Positions 35,233 to 46,580 of a stretch of DNA of 64,000 nt are shown one piece after another (the stretch's first letter is position 1; every line of letters begins with the position of its first letter). The notes under the pieces were generated by a model that was given only the letters and a program-made list of their open reading frames with translations, ran no database searches and was not told the DNA's origin. The translations under genes were made by a program, and so were the position numbers. Source of the stretch: Effrenium voratum (Eukaryota > Sar > Dinophyceae > Suessiales > Symbiodiniaceae); contig CAUJNA010000508.1 in NCBI GenBank assembly GCA_963377175.1, forward strand, positions 92,501-156,500. Reading direction: 5' to 3'.

Positions 35233-35479
35233 CCACCCAGCCCCAAATCATCGGACTGAGGGCCTTTCTTGTGCCACCGCTTCGTTTTGGCCATGGCCTT
35301 CTCTTCACTTGGTTAACCTCCGTCTCTACTCGTCCATTGGCTGCATGGTCATCGCCCGCCGTCATGGTGAGCAACAGATTGTGTTCCAAGCACCACTGCT
35401 GCACCGGCTTGGCCAGGGACTCCTTTGCCCTATCGCAACGCATGCGGTACAGCGGGATGCCCAGGCTGCGATACTGCAC
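35233..35479 (-). mobile_element. Ty1/copia-type integrase fragment (retrotransposon relic)
   Basis: The minus-strand frame starting near 35,479 reads ...RMRCDRAKESLAKPVQQWC, then a hydrophobic stretch and TMTAGDDHAANGRVETEVNQVK. This fits the catalytic core of Ty1/copia integrases, where the second Asp sits in a (H/S)-x-D-R-G-x-E-F-like motif and the Glu follows a T-A-G-x-x-x-x-A-N-G-R-V-E motif. The Asp in RCDRAKE and the Glu in GRVE are both present. The first catalytic Asp, the reverse transcriptase and the LTRs are not visible. The fragment runs downstream into the N gap and microsatellite. The frame stays open upstream for some tens of codons without recognisable sequence. Most likely a truncated element rather than an active one. 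Confidence 0.7.
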
Positions 35480-35559
35480 AAAGATCAGGCTGATGGCCCT
35501 GATCTGCGCTCCTTGGTGCCCTGCACCGTCACTGCCCAGTCAGCGCCGGCCATGATGCA

Positions 35560-37100
35560 GACTACACAGCAACACGAGTCTAAGCAAAGTTTCTTCAGGC
35601 TGCACTGCCTTGTAGCCCTCTGCACTTGAATGCCTTCTGATCTGCATGTTGTGCCTGCAGCTCTGGACGCATGGCACTTTCCCTGCATGCTTGCCACATG
35701 TTGAGCCTTTCCCCAGAGCCCATGCTCGGAGCTGCAGAGAGACACTCATTCCACATGTCTCCGACAAACAAAAAAAAACATGCATGTCCAGCCTTCACGG
35801 GCTTCACAACTTCAGGTTTCTTCACAAGCCTGCATGGGCTTCCTATCAGCTTGAAAAGCCTGTATCTTCGCTGTCGTTTCTTCGAGCCTGCAGGGGCTGA
35901 GCCAGCATCCAAGTGCTTCGCCTTCACATATTCGTGACTCTTGCTTAGGAGCCTTCACAGGCTTCCCGCAGAAATAAAAAGCATCCATGTGCTTCCTCCC
36001 TGATTCTCCTCGAGGCTGCTGAAAGTTGCTGTCGCAGACCTGCTTCTTTGCAAGCTTGCGTGCTCCATGCATGCACGATTTCTTCCACAGAAACCACAAA
36101 ATGATAACATATTTCTACACCACATGAGAAAGAAAGACTTGAAAAACATGTTTGGGAGCCATTGCTTTATTTGTTCCAGACAAACTGAACTGCTTTTTTG
36201 GACCTGAAATATGCGACTGCTACTGCTGCCTTTGCTTCAATACATGAGCTGTTTGAACCAGATCGAACACTCAAAGACATGGCGCGTCACACGCTTCACA
36301 ACAAGAGAAGGTTCTTCAATCCAGACGGACTATCCTGTTTGAGTGATGACTTTTTTTCCACGGGATGATTCCCGCAGCGCAGGCAATGCGGCGATGGCAT
36401 GGGAAGGTTTGCCTTGAGAAGAACAGCTTGCATTCCTAGATGACGTGACGGGGAACGTTCGCGACTACAAGGTTTCCTCTCCGCCTCAAACGATCATGAA
36501 CAGAAGAGGCGATTCAGATTGGCGTCTTGCTCTCATGGCCATCATCAAGAAAATTAAAGAAGACCCAACACCACCGAGAGCACCAAAAGAGAAGAGGGAC
36601 AACAAGTGGCAGAACACAAGGGACACTCCTCAACAAAGTGCTGGTCAGGTTCACGCACCTACTGTCACAGGAACTCACCACAACAAGGCAACTGGCGCAA
36701 ATACCAATGGAAGTGAAACTCAATTTCCTACGACAACCGCGACATGGCTTCCTTGAGCAATCCTGCGCAGACAGGGTTTCAGTTCGAAAGCGAGACAACA
36801 GAAGATGCGACGATATCCTCCGCCACCCTTTTTCCACCTCGACCAACCATTTTCCTTGATACCGCATGGATGTGACGACATTTCTTCACGAACTATATCG
36901 ACTGAATGCGAGGTAGGCAATCCGTTTGACACAGCCGAAGACACATACGGAGTGTCTCTTTTTGCTCAAGTAGCATTTCTAGACAGGCCTACCAGCTGTC
37001 CGTCATTTGAGCACAGATCTCTTTTCACGACACGGCTACAGTAAATCGCATGGCTACGGCGCAAAAGCCTTTAGTAATTAGGTGCTTGCCAGGCAGTTGG
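35560..37100. other. No gene recognised
   Basis: 35,640-36,070 holds degenerate repeats of phrases such as GCCTGCA(T)GGGCTTC. A 103-codon frame at 36,445-36,756 is rich in Thr, Asn and Gln with no recognised domain. The rest is featureless. Confidence 0.4.
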
Positions 37101-37116
37101 GCCGTTTTGGCTCAAG
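37101..37116 (+). other. Possible relic of the dinoflagellate spliced leader
   Basis: GCCGTTTTGGCTCAAG matches the last 16 nt of the conserved 22-nt dinoflagellate spliced leader (which ends GCCATTTTGGCTCAAG) with one mismatch. It is not followed by the GT donor of an SL RNA gene, so it resembles a leader carried back into the genome with a processed mRNA. A single 16-mer with one mismatch could be chance; no retroposed gene is recognisable just downstream. Confidence 0.45.
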
Positions 37117-37722
37117 GCCTTTCTTAGTCTCACTTACTCCCCTGTTAGCCTATTGCCAATGATAGGAAGTTACATAGCCTAGGGACGGGACACAAAGGGC
37201 ATTTGCGCCTGCGCAGGCTGGATTCACAGCGCGAGGGATCGGATGGCTGGATTCACAGCGCGCACAATCCAGGAGCTTTCTCATATTCATTACTTTGACA
37301 CTCGTTGTGTTTACGAAGAGAAGTAGAGACTCGTTGTGTTCCGAGAAGTAGATTGAAAGGGCTACTCTTGGAAAGGGGCTTTGTACACTTCCCTATTAGA
37401 GGGTGCTGTCACTTGCCTAGGGGCTGGGGTAGGGGGGTTGCCTGAGCCTTGGGTTGAGGTGCCTTGGCGAGATATCTAGATGTTGTTTTTGATACCCCCA
37501 GCCTGACTACTTGAAGCTGGCCAGCTTTGCCCGGTGATGTTAGCATGACTGCAACAGCGTACTAGAAATCATTTTACCGTCCGCAACAGCAATGATATAA
37601 AACCCAACCTTTCAGTTTCGCTCTACCTGGCGGTCTGGGGTTGTGGTTTGGAGGTGGTCCGGCAATTTCTCATTTGGCACACGAACCAGTGTTCAAAGCC
37701 TAAACGCAATCCAAACCATCAA
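37117..37722. other. No gene recognised
   Basis: Contains a local duplication (GGATTCACAGCGCG twice near 37,210 and 37,250; CTCGTTGTGTT twice near 37,303 and 37,330). Nothing coding recognised. Confidence 0.4.
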
Positions 37723-37830
37723 TTCAGAGTCTCTTCATTGCTGAAGGTTCTCAGCAGCTGCGAGCGCGCCGAGAAGTGGCAGACTGCGCTCCTGGTGCTG
37801 GACGAGCTCCAGACGCATCGCGTGGACTTG
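37723..37830 (+). CDS. PPR-like exon fragment 1
   Basis: The frame reads SSLLKVLSSCERAEKWQTAL, then LVLDELQTHRVDL, the pattern of one pentatricopeptide repeat: a helix A with small residues around SSCERA and a helix B of the type WQxALxLLxEM. PPR proteins bind RNA with one repeat per nucleotide, usually in organelles, and are very numerous in dinoflagellates. Immediately downstream the sequence becomes G-rich (GGGGGGTTGGGG), as it also does after the exon at 46.48 kb, so an exon boundary near 37,830 is plausible. It may belong to the same gene as the + strand PPR exons at 46.48 and 48.12 kb. Start, stop and splice sites cannot be fixed by eye. Confidence 0.5.
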
Positions 37831-38399
37831 GGGGGTTGGGGGGAGGGGTTTGTTGGTGCTTCCTGAAACTTGTTGGGGGCCCTTTTCAGCTCTTGTATGT
37901 TCATTTTTGCTTGTGGTCCCTGGGAACAGCCGATGTTTTTGTAGTTCCCTTTAAGTGCCACCAACAGCGTGTCCTCCATTTGAGAAACTCACTTCCGTGT
38001 TCTACGGCGAACTCTGGAGGTAAAACGAGCTCATCATGATGTAGGCCCTTTGCTTAGGATCCCTGATTTGACAGTACTTTAGAGCTATCATTTCTAAATT
38101 GCAGTTTGCTTGTTCTAAGGTTGAACTTTGGAACTGGTTTGCGTTTAATTGTTTTTTTTGAGCCGGTGCCAATTGGATTGTTTCACAGGGGGGCCAATGC
38201 TCTGTGCATTCAATTACCCAGGGCTTCCGCGGAAAATTGCAAGGTTTCACCGGCGCACTTGTGCGGTTCTGGGCCATTGCCACACGAAATGTCAACCGCA
38301 ATCAAGTGACTCTTTGCCCTCCTACAACATGGAAGGCATAAACGACTTTTTGAAGCATCGCGAAGGGTTCTTGCGCGCGGAGCTCTTGGACCAACTTGC

Positions 38400-38820
38400 A
38401 TAGAGCCGAGTGCATAGACATGGAGCCAAGTGCATAGAGCAGTGCATAGAGCCAAGTGCATAGAGCCAAGTGCATAGAGCCAAGTGCATGGAGCCAAGTG
38501 CATAGAGCAGCGCATAGAGCCAAGTGCGTAGAGCCAAGTGCATAGAGCCAAGTGCTTAGAGCCAAGTGCGTGGAGCCAAGTGCATAGAGCAGCGCATAGA
38601 GCCAAGTGCATAGAGCCAAGTGCATAGAGCCAAGTGCATAGAGCCAAGTGCATAGGGCCAAGTGCATAGAGCCAAGTATGGAGCCAAGTGTGTAATAGAG
38701 CCAAGTGCATAGAGTCAAGTGCATAGAGCCGACTGCGCAGAGCCGAGGCAGAGAGCGGAGTGCAAAGAGCCAAGTGACAGAGCCGAGCGCATAGAGCCGA
38801 GTGCATAGAGCCAAGCGGCA
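38400..38820 (+). repeat. 14-bp minisatellite GAGCCAAGTGCATA
   Basis: About 30 units of 14 bp with small changes. The complementary array lies at 43,410-43,790, as expected if both belong to the large inverted repeat. Confidence 0.95.
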
Positions 38821-39681
38821 TATGGCACTTCGGCGGTAGCAGCTATGTAAGTTAAGTTTAGCTTCTAGGGCGCCGGGGCAGGACTTTGATCGTCGATCGG
38901 GGATCGGCGTGGTCGAGGTGCAAAAACTCCAGGTTTTTTGTGCCCGCGCGACCCTCTGCGGGGATTGGCGTGGTCAAGGTACAAAAACTCGAGGTTTTTT
39001 GCGATTTCTGATCTGACGCGACCTTCTGCGGGGATCGGGGTGGTCGAGGTGCAAAAACTCCAGGTTTTTTCTTTTGCGTTTTTGCGGTGCGCGGATGAAC
39101 CCTCTGCGGGGATCGTGCGTGTCGACGCGCTCTCGCTGCGAATTCGTGTTAGTCTCGGCGAACCCTCTGCGGAGATCGTGCGTGTCGAAGCGCTCTCACT
39201 GCGGCGCCGTGCGATTTTATTACTCGCGAAATGGTCTTTGGAAAGTTGTCTCGTGGTTTGCGCGCCTGCTTTCGCAATCGCGCAAGCCGTAGTATGTGGA
39301 GTGTACTCCTGGCGGCTCCGGCCAGGAAATCGCAACGCTGAAGCGCAGACGTATAGTGCGCGGAGCACCTCCACAGCTCAGCTCAGGCTGAGCATCTTGC
39401 GCACAGATACAAGCGCCGAGCGTCTTGCGGAGAGAAACTTGCACAGAGCAGCGTGCGCAGAGCAGCTTGAAGACCGATGTCGAGCCACTTGCGTGGAGCA
39501 GCTTGCAGAAAGCAACTTGCGCGCAGCAGCCTGGAACAATGCAGCTTGCGCAGACACTGAGATGGAGCTCTCATGTGACCATACACATTGAGCGTCGCTG
39601 CGCAGATACGCTCGCCGCATCGGTGTCTCCGCGGCTGGAAGAGCGCTTGGGGAAAAATGCTTTCGGGCCAATCGTCCTCTA
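38400..39681 (+). repeat. Large imperfect inverted repeat, left arm
   Basis: In order: 14-bp GAGCCAAGTGCATA array, GGCGGTAGCAGCT.TGTAAG, several copies of GGGGAT.GGCGTGGTCGAGGT, GTGCGTGTCGA.GCGCTCTC, AAGTTGTCTCGTGGTTTGCG, a CTTGCG.AGAGCAG array and GAGGACGATTGGCCCG at the end. The same landmarks occur in reverse order and complement at 41,953-43,650. The long Arg/Ser-rich frames here follow the repeats. Confidence 0.88.
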
Positions 39682-41952
39682 GTTTACAGCTTTTTCCCTG
39701 CGGGTGGTTTTATTTTTTTTCAAGGTAAATATTTTTGCAGTGTCCCTTGCAGTAATTTTCGCATATTGTGAATGTGGCTCACCTGATGGTGACACGCACG
39801 CAAAGCAAAGGAAATTGCAAATTTAAGTCCTGGGTGTTGACTGCACTTCGGCTTGGCCAACAGAAGCCCGGAATGGTGATGAAGACGGGGTGCTCACATT
39901 CCTGATTTGGGGGCCAACGGGTTTCTCATGAAAGATGCCATGGTTTGGCTGCACATAAGGCCCTTGCCATCGGACATGCCAATGGCTGGTGGAAACACGT
40001 CTAGAGTGTTCTGGTTTGTTGTGTTTTCGTGACAGCAACACCTTGTTGCCATGCGCGGATGGGCCAGGTTCAAATCCACCGGAAGCAGGCCTTTGTGTGG
40101 AGTCACTTGTGCTTACTGAAGGAAGCTTAGAAGAAACTTCCATTGTACGGAAACAAATTGAAACTAACTGAAACTTCCGTAGCTTCAGAGGCGTATGCAG
40201 ATTGCTTGCGCACAGGTATGAATGCGCGCGAGAACATGTGTGGGCGTGAGGTGGGGGAATAGAAACGGCGCAAGAGAGTGACCCCCTGCGCGGTTTGGCG
40301 AGTTTGCCTCGATGTCAACCACCTCTGTTTCGACGCCTGTCTGGCCTGTTTGGCGCGGGCGCGGCGGGCATGAGGTTTCGCAAGGCTTCACCTGCTTGGC
40401 AGGCGCAGCACTTTCGCCAGGTGAGGCCTGGCGCGCAATCTGTACCTGGCCTTGCAAAAGTGTTGCGCCTGGCGCGCAAACCTTTCGAAAGTGCTGCGCG
40501 TGGTACGAAATCTGCACCTGCCCTTGCCAGAGTGTTTCGCCTGCCACGAAATCTGTAGCACTTTCACAAGGTCAGGTAAGTTAGAGACAGCGAGAGAGAT
40601 AGGTAGGTAGGTAGGTGGATAGTTCGACAGAGACAGAGGTACATAGATCGACAGATGGATCGGAGATGGATGGCTGGGCGGATGTGAACGGATGGATGGA
40701 CAGATGGATGGCTGGCTGGATGGATGGTTGGGTGGATGGATGGATAGACAGAGAGAGATCGAGGGAAAGAGAGAGATACATAGGTAGAGAAAACTGATGC
40801 AGCAATAGAGGCATGGAGAGAGAGAGGGGTAGATAGATCGACGAATAGAATAGTTAGCTAGTTAGATAGATGTGTAGACAAAGACCTAGCTAGAGAGAGA
40901 GATAGGACAATAGATAGACATAGAGATACAAAGCTAGAGATAGGCAGGTAGGTACATAAATGCAGAAATAGGAGATAGAGAGGGAGAGGTTCAAAGATAG
41001 ATAGGTAGATAGACACACAGACAAAACGATAGAGAGAGAGAGAGAGAACCAGGACGATGGATGGATAGGGAGATAGAAAGGTTGAGATAGAGGTAGGTAG
41101 AAAAAGAGGAACTGAGATAGAAAGATGCCCAGAAAGATAGATGGACGGTTGGATATAGAGACCGATAGATACACAGATTGGTATGAAAGTAAAAAAGAAG
41201 GGAAGGCAGAAAGAACAGAAAGCAGAGCGAGGGCGCCCCTACCCTACTGACCGCTGACATGTCTTGTTTCGTCAGAAGCTCCTCCTCAGCATCGCCTGCG
41301 TCACCCGGATCAAGACACCAGGGCCCCAAAACGTTTGCGACGGCCTTCCCACCAACACCCCACACATCCCAGCATCCCCCTGCAGCCAACCAGCGCAGCC
41401 CTAGGATAAAGAAAGAAAGAAATACGGAAAAGAACGAAAGAAACAAGGAAAGAAAGACAGAAAGAACAGAAACCAAAATCAGAGGGGGAAAGAATAACGA
41501 AGGAAAGGAAAGAAAGAAACAAAGAAAAGAAAAGGAAAGGAAACAGAAGAAATACAGAAGGAAAGAAAGAAACGAAACAAATACATGAAAGAAAGAAAGA
41601 AAGAAAGAAGGAAAGCAATAAAGAAGGAGACAACGAAAGAAAGAACAGGAGAAGGAAAGCAAGAAAGGAAGAACGAAAGAAAAACAGAACATGAAGACAG
41701 AAAGAAAGATGGAAAGCAAGAGACAAGAACATACAGTGCAAAGAAGGAAAGGCAAGAAGGAAACAAAGACAAGAAAAGGAAAGAAAGACAGAAAAGAAGA
41801 TGGAAAGAAGGAAAGAAAGGAAAGAAAAGGCCGTGAAGAAGGATGGAAACAAAATAAAAGGAACACAAATATCATAAATACAGAAGGAAAGAAAGAAAGG
41901 AAAGAAAGAAAGACAGAAAGAAAGAAAGAAAAGAAAAGCAGGAAAAGAAAGC
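39682..41952. repeat. Spacer between arms: mostly simple repeats
   Basis: 39,682-40,380 shows no gene. 40,380-40,570 holds 40-bp repeats around TGCGCCTGGCGCGCAA. 40,585-41,200 is a GATA / GGTA / GATG / GAGA mixture. 41,200-41,400 is unique without a recognised gene. 41,400-41,950 is (GAAA)n with variants. Confidence 0.8.
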
Positions 41953-42639
41953 TAGAGGACGATTGGCCCGAAAGCACTTTTCCCCAGGTGCTCATCCAGC
42001 CGCGGAGACACCTTTTTACATCGCTGCGGCGAGCGTGTCTGCGCGCGGCGATGCTCAATGTGTATGGTCACATGAGAGCTCCATCTCATCGTCCTACGAG
42101 AGGAAACATGGCAGTGCTCGATCCCACATATTTACATCCGTTAAAACAAGAAGAGTAAAGCTCGTAAAGCTCGAAACGAATTACAAGCAAAAGGAAAAGC
42201 AATCAATAGCAAAGCTTACACGACGGCCACAGTTTCTGCAAAGCACGCTCGCGCAACTTAGCTCTGTGCAAGATGGCTCTGCGCAGCTTGGCTCTGTGAA
42301 AGTTGGCTCTACGCAAGCTACTTTTCGCGAGTGGCTCTGCGCAACTGGCTCTGTGCAAGTTGGCTCTGCACGAGTCTGCTCGGCGCAATGTGCTTTGCAC
42401 GAACTGCGCCGCGCGATTTCTCACGAAAGTGGTGTGCGCAAGCTGCGTTGTTCCAGGCTGCTGCGCGCAAGTTGCTCTCTGCAAGCTGCTGCGCGCAAGT
42501 GCTCCGTGCAAGCGCTTTGCGCATGTGCTCTGTGCAAGTTGGTCTGTGCAAGTTGCTCTGCGCAAGTGCTTTGTGCAAGTGCTTTGTGCAAGTGCTCTGT
42601 GCAAGTTGCTCTGCGCAAGTGCTGCCGGAGCTGTGGGAA

Positions 42640-42795
42640 TGTGCTTCGCGTACTACTTTTGTACTTAAAAGTTGCGATATTCCAGCCGGAGCTGCGGGAG
42701 TGTGCTCCGCGTACTACGTTTGTACTTAAAAGTTGCGATTTTCCAGCCGGAGCTGCGGGAGCACGCTCCGCATACTACGTCTGTACTTAAATTCA
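42640..42795 (+). repeat. ~57-bp tandem repeat, three units
   Basis: Units of CGTACTACGTTTGTACTTAA followed by AAGTTGCGATTTTCCAGCCGGAGCTGCGGGA. Best-preserved copies of the family also seen at 1-190. Confidence 0.9.
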
Positions 42796-42814
42796 AGCCG
42801 GAGCTGCCGCGGAC

Positions 42815-42890
42815 CAGGGGGGAATCGAACCCGCGACTGCGGGATTGCGAAAGCAGGCGCGCAAACCACGAGACAACTTCCACAGGCCAC
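42815..42890 (-). repeat. tRNA-like (SINE-type) relic
   Basis: Read on the minus strand it contains TCTCGTGGTTTGCGCG, which resembles a tRNA D-arm / A box, then 40 nt downstream GGGTTCGATTCC, a perfect B-box-like T-arm. The T-stem pairs imperfectly and I cannot fold a full acceptor stem, so this is not an intact tRNA gene. The left arm of the inverted repeat (about 39,235-39,290) keeps the D-arm half but not the B box. Best read as a tRNA-derived SINE fragment. Confidence 0.45.
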
Positions 42891-43409
42891 TTCGCGAGCA
42901 ACAAAATCGCACGGCGCCACAGCGAGAGCGCTTCGACACGCACGATCTCCGCAGAGGGTCGCGCGGGCACGGCAAAAAGACACAAACAATCCTCGAGTTT
43001 TTGCACCTCGACCACGCCGATCTCCGCTGGGGGTCGCGCGGGCACCGCAAAAAACAAAAAAACCTCGAGTTTTGCACCTCGACCACGCCGATCCCCGCAG
43101 AGGGCCGCGCGGGCATTTCAAAAAACAAAAAAGCCTGAGTTTTTGCACCTCGACCACGCCGATCTCCCCAGAGGGTCGCGCGGGCATATCAAAAAACACA
43201 AAAAACCTCGAGGTTTTGCACCTCTACCACGCCGATCCCCGCACAGGGTTGCATTCCCGATCGTCGGCAACATCCCCACCCCCCGCCTTAAAAGAGATTC
43301 TTAATACCGAGCTCTTTCTCTTTCTTTCCCGCGCGTGAAGTACTTAACCTAACTTACTCAACCTAGCTTACACAGCTGCTACCGCCGAGCCTCTACACCT
43401 AGCTTAGCT

Positions 43410-43790
43410 TAGCTCTATGCACCTAGCTCTATGCACTTGGCTCTATGCACCTGGCTCGATGCACTTCGCTCTTTGCACTTGGCTCTGTGCACTTAGCTCT
43501 GTGCACTTGGCTCCTTGCACCTCGCTCTTTGCACTTCGCTCTGAGCACTTGGCTCTATGCGCTTGGCTCTTTGCACTTGGCTCTGCGCAAGTAACTCTAT
43601 GCTGGTGACCCCATGCTGGTGACTCTGTGCAAGTATCTCCATGCTGGTGACTCTGTGCAAGTATCTCCACGCTGGCTGTGCAAGTATCTCCATGCTGGTA
43701 ACTCTGTGCAAGCTACTCTGTGCTAGTAACTCTGCGCGAGTATCTCCATGCTGGATCTTGACTCTGTGCAAGCTACTCTGCGCAAGTTGA
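43410..43790 (-). repeat. TGCACTTGGCTCTA array grading into CTGTGCAAGTATCTCCATGC
   Basis: Complement of the 38,400-38,820 minisatellite, then a related 20-25 bp repeat (GTGACTCTGTGCAAGTATCT) up to the MITE-like insertion. Confidence 0.9.
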
Positions 43791-43802
43791 CCAAGAGCTC
43801 CT

Positions 43803-43931
43803 GATACTGCGGATGGACAAAATCCTGCACCACCTAAGAATCCCTGGAATGATGATTCCCCCGCAAATACCAGCAAACAATGGTTTCCCATGGTTTCGAA
43901 GTGGTGCAGGATTTTGTCCAACCACAGTATC
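43803..43931. mobile_element. MITE-like 129-bp element with 31-bp terminal inverted repeats
   Basis: The left end at 43,803-43,833 (GATACTG....TGGACAAAATCC...) and the right end at 43,901-43,931 are inverted complements with about three mismatches, including a perfect 20-bp core. The interior (67 bp) is unrelated unique sequence. It sits inside the GTGCAAGCTACTCTGCGCAA repeat, whose copies flank it on both sides. A target-site duplication is not clear (TCC at best). No transposase, so non-autonomous if mobile. Confidence 0.75.
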
Positions 43932-44029
43932 TCCATGCTGGTGACTCTGTGCAAGCTACTCTGCGCAAGTTGACCAAGAGCTCCGCACGGAAGAACCCTT
44001 CGCAATGCTTTCGGGAAAAAAAGAAATAA

Positions 44030-44715
<686 letters not shown>

Positions 44716-46440
44716 AAGAAGAGTAAGAGAAAAACATAGTCAAGACCAGAGCTACAAAAATGTAATCTAGAAACATCCGACAACCGGAATCGCCCCGGTT
44801 TCGCTGGCTCTTCGTGAATCCCCGTTTGCATGATCTAAACGTCGCCTCCCTGGCCAGAGCTGATTTCTTCTTTGTGGCATGGGGTGATTAGAAAACGGAC
44901 CGCGTGAGGATTGTTCAAAACCCCGTTCAAAAGAGACAACCAGCCTGTATGTTCTTCCGTAAGCTCGTTTCACGAGGGCATGAACCTCAGGTTCAAACAC
45001 GTTGCAGCTGTGAACCAGCAAGCGGCAGGAGAGCAATCTGATCATTCGCAACACCGCCCTCAGCGCCTGGGCCAAAGGCCCGAAAACCAAAATTGGGAAG
45101 GCACCTCTTGGGCCAACGCCCAAGAGCCTGTCTTTGTTTTTGTCGGTGTGCGTTGTTTTCGCGGTGCCACTTTTTAGGGATGGTTTCCCTATTTTGGGAA
45201 ACAGCCTCTGATTGAGCCTTTAGCCGGTTGGGTGGTATGTCCTCTGAGAGGCGAAGAATTCGACAACTGCAGCCGCCGTTGATCATCCTTCCTGATGAAT
45301 GTGTTTTCTTGGGGGGATCCGGTGCAGCATTATCAGGTTGGCCAACACGAACTGAGTTGCTCCAAAACGCACGGAAATGCTATGCGATTGGATTGACGGG
45401 GGCTACGCTGCCCTTGGAAAAACAATGCTCATGAGCTATGAAGCTCTAATTTGGCTAATGTTTCGCCTTTGAGAAAACCCGAAGAGATTCGGGGGACAAG
45501 CCCTCGGCTGGTAGGATTTCATTTTCCAACATTGGTGCGTTGAAGGTGCGTTGTTGAGTTGAATTGAAAGGGCAAACCGCCAATCTTAGGGTTGCCTCAA
45601 ATAAGACACCCTAGAGCTCTTTGAAGACAGCTGTGCAAGTTTGAGACGCATCATTTTGTCGGAGATTTCGCGAGGACATCAGTGGCAACAGGCCTTGGCA
45701 TTCCTCAGGGACATGCCGATGTGTCCAGAGACTTGGACTGTTTGGAGGCCTTGCTTTGCCAGTGAGGCAGTCAGGTCCTTTATCATTCCAACTGCAAGCC
45801 TTTGAAATATGTTTCAGATGCCCAAACAAGTTGGAACTCAAGCATGCTGCCCTGTTGATCTTCAAAGCCTTGGTTGATTAGCAGGGGTTCCATTCAAGAG
45901 GCGATCCGCATCCCTTTTGTTCATGAACTGAGTAGAGGCCCAACGAGTTCGAGCTGTTTGCGAGGGCCGTAGGATAAAGCCAAATTTCAACCGGCCTCCC
46001 GGCCCTGCATTCACCGCGCCTTTCTGGTTTCAGAGCTGCAGCTGGCTGGATGTGACGCTATGGCTGAAGATTTTGTTTGACTTAAGCATGGCTACACAGG
46101 TTTACCACTTTAAGTGCTGGAGCCAAGACTCATCCAAGCTTCTCGTTTCCTTTCCGGGGGTCCTCTACCAAAAAACAGTCGGCACTGCGCCGGCTGTTTC
46201 TAAATGGTGGCCGTGGACAAGCTTGCCTGGTCTAAACCTTTAAAGATTTCCGTTGACCTTCGATCGACTAGGGCTTCCTTTGAGTAGGGGGCTCAAAATG
46301 AACCTCAACCAAGTCAGACCCTATTGTTGAGAGGGTCATTTGGTAAAGGCATTGCCACTGGGCACGGTTGCCTACGGTTCCAACCTAAACCATTGCCTTT
46401 ACCCAAAGGGAAGTTGTTTGGTCAGAAACCAAATATGGGC
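44716..46440. other. No gene recognised
   Basis: Unique sequence between the microsatellite and the PPR exon, possibly intron. Frames are short and motif-free. Confidence 0.4.
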
Positions 46441-46475
46441 CTGAGCGTCATGTAGAGACAGGTCCCTGGACTCAG

Positions 46476-46580
46476 GACGTGTTCTCCTACAACGCGGCGA
46501 TCTCGGCCTGCGAGAAGGGCTCCCAGTGGCTTCAGGCCATGGCGTTGCTCGAGGAGCTCGAGACACGCCAATTGCGAGGC
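46476..46580 (+). CDS. PPR exon fragment 2
   Basis: Reads DVFSYNAAISACEKGSQWLQ followed by AMALLEELETRQLRG. This is one complete pentatricopeptide unit of the form V(F/V)(S/T)YNAAISACEKGGQWxxALxLLxEM, typical of the PPR proteins abundant in dinoflagellates and presumed to bind organellar RNA. GC-rich codon use contrasts with the flanks and supports real coding. It is followed by a G-run (CTGGGGGGGGAATCC) as after fragment 1. Upstream GGTCCCTGGACTCAG may belong to the same exon. Only this single repeat is coding, so the surrounding DNA would be intron or the exon is a stranded relic. Confidence 0.7.

Larger units (their letters stand above)
41953..43650 (-). repeat. Large imperfect inverted repeat, right arm
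   Basis: Starts CTAGAGGACGATTGGCCCG, the complement of the left arm's end, and runs through CTCTGCGCAAGTTG arrays (42,240-42,640), the 57-bp tandem units, a tRNA-like stretch, repeated CTCGACCACGCCGATC units, CTTACACAGCTGCTACCGCC and the TGCACTTGGCTCTA array. The longer length relative to the left arm comes from array expansion. Confidence 0.88.

Noticed and set aside
34508..35479. 323-codon frame spanning the N gap
   Set aside because: It joins a copia remnant to a TG microsatellite through 100 N; only the copia part is meaningful.
40991..42058. 355-codon Phe/Leu/Ser frame
   Set aside because: Complement of GAAA/GATA microsatellites, not a membrane protein.
42672..43338. Two overlapping ~200-codon Arg-rich frames
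   Set aside because: Encoded by repeated CTCGACCACGCCGATC units and the tRNA-like relic.
43405..43790. Possible CRISPR-like array of regular short repeats
   Set aside because: Units are contiguous 14-25 bp minisatellites without unique spacers, in a eukaryotic context, with no cas genes.
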